DNA of 64,000 nucleotides, from contig NC_079210.1 of NCBI RefSeq assembly GCF_026745355.1, positions 25,930,529 through 25,994,528 on the forward strand, read 5' to 3'. Under the pieces are notes generated by a model. It saw only the letters and a list, made by a program, of their open reading frames with translations. It made no database searches and had not been told where the DNA came from. Of the stretch, positions 57,900-64,000 are shown piece by piece; position 1 is the first letter of the stretch; each line of letters opens with the position of its first letter. A program made the translations under genes and the position numbers. Origin of the DNA: Beta vulgaris subsp. vulgaris. Lineage: Eukaryota > Streptophyta > Magnoliopsida > Caryophyllales > Amaranthaceae.

Positions 57900-59089
57900 A
57901 CAAAGGCAACCCACTTATTTCTCATTTATTTCACAAAGCTTCTTCCTTAAAGCTTTCATTTATTTCTCAGCAAGTGGAAAAGAACTTTCTTCCTTAAAGC
58001 TTTCATTTATTTCTCATATATTTCACAAGAATGGCGTGGGAAAGCTCATCAATGAGGAAAATTCCAAATCTTCTCCTCCCCAGGGTATATTTTTTACTAC
58101 TTTTCCTTAGATTCCTTTCTTTTTTCGAAAACTGTTGTTGTTGTTGTAAAGTGGTGGTTTGTTTTTTCTGCTGTTTTGCATGATATCATCAAAAGCATGA
58201 GTAAGCAATTTTGTTGTGTGATTATATGTGAAACATGTGAGTATTGTGTAATTGTACTTCAATTTTCGGTAATTATGTAAGTGAAATATCATTTGATGCT
58301 TTTAGGGATCAGGGTTTCATATTTTTTAATTATATTTAGTGCTTTAATTTCTCTATTAAAATAAGACGTGATCAATTTAAAACTTTTTTAAATAGAAAGT
58401 AGGATTTGTTGAAGTTGGATTTGTTTAAACCATTTGGTTTTTTTAAAATTGCATAGGATTAACTGCCCTAGCTAATGCACACCCCATGTGCCGTGAGCAA
58501 AACATCATCTGCTTCCACATATTCCCAAAGCTGAATTGGGAAGCTTAACTGAATGTGGAGCTCACATGCAAGAAATGGAGGATTTAGTGTAGGTTGAGAT
58601 AACTTTCATTTGGACAACCCTACTTTGGAACTGATAATGATTCTAAGGTCAGGGCCCTGAAGGATATAATATACAACAATAGGGTGGACCTCATGGCTTG
58701 GCTCTCCAATAACATGATAGTTTATTTCGATGGCTTCCCCTGACTCTTCAAGGAGGATTGAGGTTTTGTAGGTTGTGGGTAGGTAGATGTAGTTTTTTGG
58801 GATGGTAGCTGCCTATGTTAAGCTTTTTTTAATTTGTATTAGAATGGATGTCATAGCCACATGTAGGAGTTGAATGTGACAAAAGTTAGGTTTTTGTTTT
58901 TGGCATTTGTCACTGCTATGACATCCTTGTTTTGCTTATACAAAGTTGGTTGTACTTTTTTGGTTGATAGTGTTACATGATGAGCCAACTATATTGATTT
59001 AAATTGATGATCAAATTAATGAAAATGACTGATTTTGGTACACATTCTCATTTAGTTCATTTTTTTTGTTTACTCTTTTATTGTTGCAG

Positions 59090-61497
59090 AACTTAAACAC
59101 TGTTTGATTGTGCATCATGGTGGAAAATGGGCATCTGAATGTGGTATGAAGTACAATGGGGGGAATGTTAGTGTGTTTGAGGAATACCTGATTGTGTGAG
59201 TATGTCTTACTTGAAAGAATTGATTAGCAGCTTAGTTCATAAGAGCATAATGAAAGTTTAGTATGCAGACCCTAGGAAGGACTTCAACAATGGTATTAGG
59301 TTTATTGGTTATGATAAAAGTACATTGGACCCTTTCCTATCATTAATTATGACCTACAAAGTGATTCATATATACACTGACCATGACTATGAGGTTGAAG
59401 ACCTCATTCATGTAGGCAACCAGACCCAAGCTCAGTTTGACATGAATAGCAAAACTAATTACTTTCTTGAACTACTGACTTCAGTAGAGAACCCTATTCG
59501 CTCAACAAATGTAAACCAACCAGACATAAACTATGACACAGAAGGTACTAATGAAGATGATGTTAAGGTAGTGCATGCTAGGGATAGGGTGAGGGAGGAA
59601 AAAAAGAAGCAGTTATCATATGACGAGGAGTTGCTGATGTTGAATAGGGGAGCTCAGACAAAAGGCAAAATCATTAACATTGAAACTATGTTTGATGAAG
59701 ATGGGAGTGATTTAGAAAGCCCTGGTGAATCAGATGAGGAGGATTGTGGGTATCTAGTGGCACCATAACCAACTAAGAAATTGAAGGACAGGCTATTGGG
59801 AGAAGGAGAGTGTACCAATTCCAAGTTTTATGTTGGACAGTCATTTGAGAATGATAAGACTTTTAGGAAAGTCCTTATTGACTACTCCATTTTAGTTGGG
59901 AGGGACATTCCTATGAATAGAACTGACAATCAGAGGGTTGGTCCACAACACATTGATAAGAACAAAGGATGCCCCTAGAAATTTTGTGCATCTTGGGAAA
60001 GAGGGAGGAGGAATTTCAAGGTGAAAACACATACTCCTAAACACACTTGTGGGAGAACTCTAAAGCTGAAGAAGATGATAGTAAGTTGGATAGCTGTAAA
60101 CTATTATACTAAGTTTAAGGTGAACCCTTACATTAACTTGCAACACATAAGTCAGACAATTTGGCTTCAGTGGGGTGTGAAGATTAGTAAATTCATACCA
60201 TGGAGAGCAAGGATGAAGGGACAAGCTCTAATAGTTGGTGAATACAAGGAGCAGTATGCACTACTCCCCAGGTATGCAGCTGAGATCCTTAGGAGTAATA
60301 GAAACAATACTGTCAAGCTTCAGATGAATAGGAATGTGTTTGAGAGGGCTTACTTCTGCTTTGAAGCATTGAGAAGAGGGTTTATGGGAGGTTGTAGGAC
60401 ATTCATTTCATTTGATTGTTGTTTTATTAAGGATCCATTTGGAGGGCAGCTACTAGTTGCAGTTGGCAGAGATGGGAACAACCAATTTTTCCCCATAGCT
60501 TGGGCAGTGGTGGAGGTGGAAAGGACTGACAGTTGGAGTTGGTTTTTGAATTTGTTGGCAATAGATTTAGGGAGCAATTCAGGTACTGGATACACATTCA
60601 TGTCAGATCAACAAAAAGGGTTATTAGTTGTTGTGAGAGAAGCTGAAACAAGAGTTTGGTGGTGGCATGGAGTACATGAAGCAATTTTGGATTATTGCCA
60701 AATTCGCAACTGAGAATGACTTCAATGCTCAAATTGAAGTGATGAGTCAAATTTCTGCTGCAGTAGCAGAATATCTACTAAATAAAAACTATAGGAAGTG
60801 GTGTACAACTTTCTATAGTTCCATGTCATGTTGTGATAGTGTTGACAACAACATGTCAGAGTTTTCAATGCTTACATCCTCAATAACAAACATAAGCCAA
60901 TCATTACAATGCTTGAAAACATTAGAGAGGGTTAGATGGAAAGATTACATAAAAAAAGATATGAAATTGGGAAGAAATAACTGTTTTTATGCCCTAGAAT
61001 TCACCAACTACTAGAGAAGCACAAGATTTGGGCTAGAGGGTGGAATGCTTTTTGGGATGGTGGCTTCTGTTATGGAGTAAGAGAAGGAGCCACTCAAACT
61101 AAGTCTGTTGTTAGTTTGTCAGAGAGAACTTGTAGCTGCAATGCATGACAAGTTAGTGGAATGCCTTGCAAGCATGCAGTGGCGGCCATATGGAACAAAG
61201 TTGATGAACCGGAACAATATGTTGGTCATTTTTTCAGAAAAAGAAACCTACAAGAAAGCCTATGAGTTTTTGTTGGAGCCACTGAATGGTCCTCAAGAGT
61301 GGCCCGAATCTGACTCCTTAGTGCTTCCACCCAAAGTGAAAAAAATGCAACATAGACAAAAAAAAACTAAAAGGAGACTTCAAGCTGGAGAAGTAACCAA
61401 ATCAGGTAAGTTGAAGAAGGTTGGGACTGCGATGACTTGTAATTCTTGTGGCATCCAAGGACACAACAAGAGAGGGTGTAAAAATGTGAGGTCTTAG
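59090..61497 (+). pseudogene. MULE transposase (MURA type), interrupted
   Basis: After the acceptor at 59089 a first block reads IVHHGGKWASECGMKYNGGN and YLIV (N-terminal PB1-like region of plant MULEs). The frame at 59325-60713 then covers an acidic linker, the zinc-binding DNA-binding region and the DDE core: FISFDCCFIKDPFGGQLLVA (first D) and GYTFMSDQQKGLL (second D). It contains stops at 59766-59768 and 59976-59978. A frameshift leads to 60667-61014 (FWIIAKFATENDFNAQIEVM, DSVDNNMSE with the likely catalytic E). Another leads to a SWIM finger, CSC at 61131-61139 and CKH at 61167-61175, with a stop between. The tail 61108-61497 holds CNSCGIQGHNKRGC, a CCHC knuckle. At least two stops and several frameshifts: inactive. 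Confidence 0.88.
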
Positions 61498-62008
61498 AAC
61501 CATGGTCCTTCAACTACCACTGACCAAGCAACAACCACAACTGAACAAGTAACCACACCAATGCATAATAGGGGAGTAGGTGTATATACTTACCCTAATG
61601 GACATCAGAGAATAGCAACTGTAAGTGAATACAATTTTATCATGTATTAAGCAAACAAATTTCATGTCATATTATCATACAACTAATTCATGTTTAAAGT
61701 TGCAGTTTGTTCCTCACATTGAAGTGAGTGCAAGGTCAGAACCTGCATTTAGACAACCAAGGGAAATAACTGTCTACTTAGGTTTTGAAGGAGGTCAGAC
61801 TGTTTACTCTTTCAATTAATACTACAATTGGTCACAACCTGATGTTGGGTCTAATAATTAACAAACAATTACTAGCCAAGCACTACAAGATATAGCCAGG
61901 GCTAAAAGAAGCAAAACAACTTTAATTAAGTAAGTTCATTGCAACTGAAGTACTATTTCTAAATTTCGTTATATAGTTTAATTCATTACGACACATTCCA
62001 TGTCATAA

Positions 62009-62418
62009 CTACATAGGAAAATAAGCAACAACAATTAAAGTGAAGAGTGCTTGAAAAAACCATCTAAGATAATTTTTAGACCCTCCATGATGTTGCATTT
62101 TGAACAACACCTTATCTGCAACCATCTTTCTTGCAATTTGATGTCTGCCACCATGAAATTTTTTTGAATTCCTCACATCATTCTTCAGTTCTGTTTTCTC
62201 CTCCATTAAATTTAAAATTACATCCCTCTGCCAATCTATAGGGTCTTCAACATCAACCCATCTGTAAAACTTGCATGCCTGATGTTGGCTTCAAGATCAT
62301 AATCAGGGCATGCTAGAAATCTTCTGCCAGGGTTGTCTTTAGTCCATGACCTAGTCTTCGACAGTATGAATCCACAGTAATAATGCTTTGTGGTTGGGAG
62401 AGTCTTGTTTTTTGACAT
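62009..62418 (-). pseudogene. GRF zinc-finger protein with C-terminal membrane segment, inside the MULE (frameshifted)
   Basis: The ATG at 62418 opens MSKNKTLPTTKHYYCGFILS followed by TKDNPGRRFLACPDY, the first half of a GRF-type zinc finger (C...NPGRRF..C). One frame change near 62260 (equivalent to loss of 1 nt) joins CKFYRWVDVEDPIDWQRD, its second half, then a charged MEEKTELKNDVRN stretch and a terminal hydrophobic run YLRWFFQALFTLIVVAYFPM before the stop at 62009. GRF fingers bind nucleic acid in some proteins. The gene is convergent with the transposase and lies between it and the right TIR. Its role in transposition is not established. It could be an element gene or a host gene captured by the MULE. 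Confidence 0.72.
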
Positions 62419-62750
62419 TTTCCCGGAGAGAAAAAATTCATTTTTTACAAAAAAAAGATCTTTTGGAAAAAGTAATTCTTTTAGAAAAAAAAAATTTGCT
62501 GGAAAATTAACATTAACAAGTTCAAAATTTTTTCACTGCAGTGGGGACCTGGAACTACTGGATTTATGAAAGAAGCTTAATTGGAGAAGGAGAGAGAAAA
62601 AGCACATTTTTTTTAGGCATAAATAGCCAAATCAAGTTATCGCTAGGAATTAAATATCTGTCATGTACTATATAACTGTCAGTCTCGTTTTTTAGGTCGC
62701 ACATTTTTTTGTATATTAAATTCGAAGTTAACAGGAAAGTTAACACCGTT

Positions 62751-62842
62751 GTACTTTGAGTGAGCAAAGTGCAACTTTTGAAAGTTGGGTGAGTAAACTG
62801 CAAGTACATTCAAAGTAGAGTACCCAAAAGTATACTTGACTC
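62751..62842 (-). repeat. right terminal inverted repeat of the MULE
   Basis: It starts GTACTTTGAGTGAGCAAAGT and ends CCAAAAGTATACTTGACTC. Inverse of 57668-57757. Confidence 0.88.
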
Positions 62843-63430
62843 CTACATTTCCCGGCTCATCTTATCCTAACTCCTCTCAAAACCCTTTAGCCTTGTTATG
62901 AACAAGCACATGCAAGGAACTATCACCACATCACAAATTTACACCACAACAAAATCAACAACTAACCTAGAAAGCAAAGTTGAATTCGTTCAAAACTAAA
63001 CCAGAAAATGAAAAATAACCTGATATATGTTGATAGGGATTCTCTTGCACTCAAATTCTTAAGATCCACCACATGCCACATCACATCTACCTTAAGAAGA
63101 AAATAAAATAACCAAAAAATGAAACCATTTAAATTCAGCAACTTACAATATAATGTTCACCATTAAAACACAACAATAATAAAGATGAAATTCAAGCTCA
63201 AAAAGCAGAGAAAAAGGGGGAAAATGTTTTAGAAAAATACAGAAAATGCTCTGCAGTTCCGAACTGATCTATAAACGCCATCTCTATAAAAAAAAGTTAG
63301 TATGCAACACAAAAACTACAAGCAATCTGATTACTTGCATAAGAAGATGTTAGTAGATAGGTGCAAACAACTCAAATAAGCACATAATGATGCAAAGATG
63401 CAAACTTAGACTTTCTAATGATGCATAAGA
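62843..63430. other. intergenic, nothing recognised
   Basis: AT-rich DNA right of the MULE. No domain-bearing ORF or transposon end seen. Confidence 0.5.
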
Positions 63431-63446
63431 CGCTATGCAAGCATTA

Positions 63447-63575
63447 AGGTTGTGCAAAGCTAAGGGATGACATGTCATGCAAGGTCAGGGTTATGCAAGA
63501 CTAGAATGTACTCAATGCAAGGTCAGGACTTTGCAAAGCTGCAATGCAAAGGTCGGGGTTTTGCAAAGCTAGAAG
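63447..63575 (+). repeat. imperfect tandem repeat, ATGCAAGGTCAGG unit
   Basis: The block ATGCAAGGTCAGGGTTATGCAA recurs as ATGCAAGGTCAGGACTTTGCAA and ATGCAAAGGTCGGGGTTTTGCAA, with spacers containing AGACTAGAATGT or AGCTAGAAGATGT; three to four units of 30-45 bp. Confidence 0.82.
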
Positions 63576-63623
63576 ATGTGTAAAATGATTAGAAATAGAT
63601 AGAATGATTTTTGAAAATCGTTT

Positions 63624-63878
63624 TTAGTAAATAATCGGGGTCCATAAATGAGGTTCGCAAATTGCAACTTTTCTGGAGTTTGATTTGGTGGCACCACCAC
63701 ATACGAAAGCCCCCACTTTGGATGAGCTTGTCTTGAATGAGGCACCATGAGCCTTGATTGGAATGTAGTTGATCTGATATTGTAATGTAGTTGATCCATC
63801 TTGAACGTCGAAAGTTATCGATGGGGATTCTTCTTTGGGAAGTTGATATAGGCACAGTAAAATATCGCTCGAAGCCAT
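63624..63878 (-). CDS. hypothetical small ORF, 84 codons
   Basis: The frame from ATG at 63878 gives MASSDILLCLYQLPKEESPS then a mixed polar stretch with ITFDVQDGSTTLQYQIN and CGGATKSNSRKVAICEPHLW. Composition is balanced and not low-complexity, unlike most ORFs nearby, and two other minus frames overlap it. I recognise no family. It may be a first exon of a gene continuing elsewhere or a chance ORF. Confidence 0.3.
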   Translation of the reverse strand: MASSDILLCLYQLPKEESPSITFDVQDGSTTLQYQINYIPIKAHGASFKTSSSKVGAFVCGGATKSNSRKVAICEPHLWTPIIY

Positions 63879-64000
63879 AGAATTGTCGGAGAGTCCTCGG
63901 AGAAAAGGATAATTTGGATTGAAAGATAAAAAGTTTAGATTTATGACTCAAATGAATGTAGGTGGGAAAATGCTTTCATGAGGCTAGGTTCAGACTTGAC

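Larger units (their letters stand above)
57668..62842 (+). mobile_element. Mutator-like element (MULE) with long TIRs
   Basis: The left TIR (57668-57757) and right TIR (62751-62842) are inverted copies over about 90 bp: both hold TTTTGGGTACT, GCAGTTTACTCACCCAA, AAAAGTTGCA-type and TTTGCTCAC blocks in the same order. The flanks CTAAATTTTC (left) and CTACATTTC (right) may be a decayed 9-10 bp duplication. Inside are a MURA-type transposase on the plus strand and, on the minus strand, a GRF-finger gene. 5.2 kb in total. Both genes are broken, so the copy is inactive, but its TIRs could still respond to a transposase from elsewhere. Confidence 0.88.

Noticed and set aside
63447..63575. CRISPR-like array
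   Set aside because: Repeats are imperfect and in tandem without unique spacers; plant nuclear context.

Overview
The window is nuclear DNA of a flowering plant. It has long AT-rich introns and many plant-type transposons: Ty3/gypsy, Ty1/copia, LINE, Stowaway MITE, Helitron, CACTA and Mutator-like. Only two ordinary host genes are clear. A eudicot is likely; a closer assignment is not possible from the sequence alone.

Layout. 1-5867: left-truncated Ty3/gypsy element on the minus strand (protease/pol start, gag, an extra upstream ORF, primer-binding site, 2.5-kb LTR). 5868-8408: Stowaway MITE and Helitron material. 8773-24022: a complete 25-exon plus-strand gene for RPN1 (PSMD2), the 26S proteasome base subunit. 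All splice junctions join in frame to give 894 residues. 24510-34420: a nested graveyard holding a decayed LINE, three short GC-rich Mutator-like MITEs, a gypsy LTR fragment, an old Ty1/copia copy split by two solo LTRs, and a LINE ORF1 scrap. 34421-40135: a younger Ty1/copia element on the minus strand with intact integrase, broken RT, deleted protease core and a 643-bp LTR. 41137-42156: an intact minus-strand gene for an E6-like secreted protein. 42700-57500: non-coding, dense in small elements: several Stowaway MITEs, mini-Helitrons, a pararetrovirus-like RT scrap between two direct repeats, a 5'-truncated LINE with poly(A) and target-site duplication, a 1.5-kb CACTA element with matching TSD, and minisatellites. 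57668-62842: a Mutator-like element with ~90-bp TIRs, a broken transposase and, on the opposite strand, a frameshifted GRF-zinc-finger/membrane-anchor gene. 62843-64000: a tandem repeat and one unassigned small ORF.

The two host genes are unrelated in function: RPN1 acts in protein turnover, the E6-like protein is probably exported to the cell wall. The rest records repeated transposition, which allows a partial relative chronology. The most unusual items are the Mutator-like element with its antisense GRF gene, the duplication bracketing a viral-type RT fragment, the Helitron with a MITE at its 5' tip, and the CACTA element carrying what looks like a transcribed leader.
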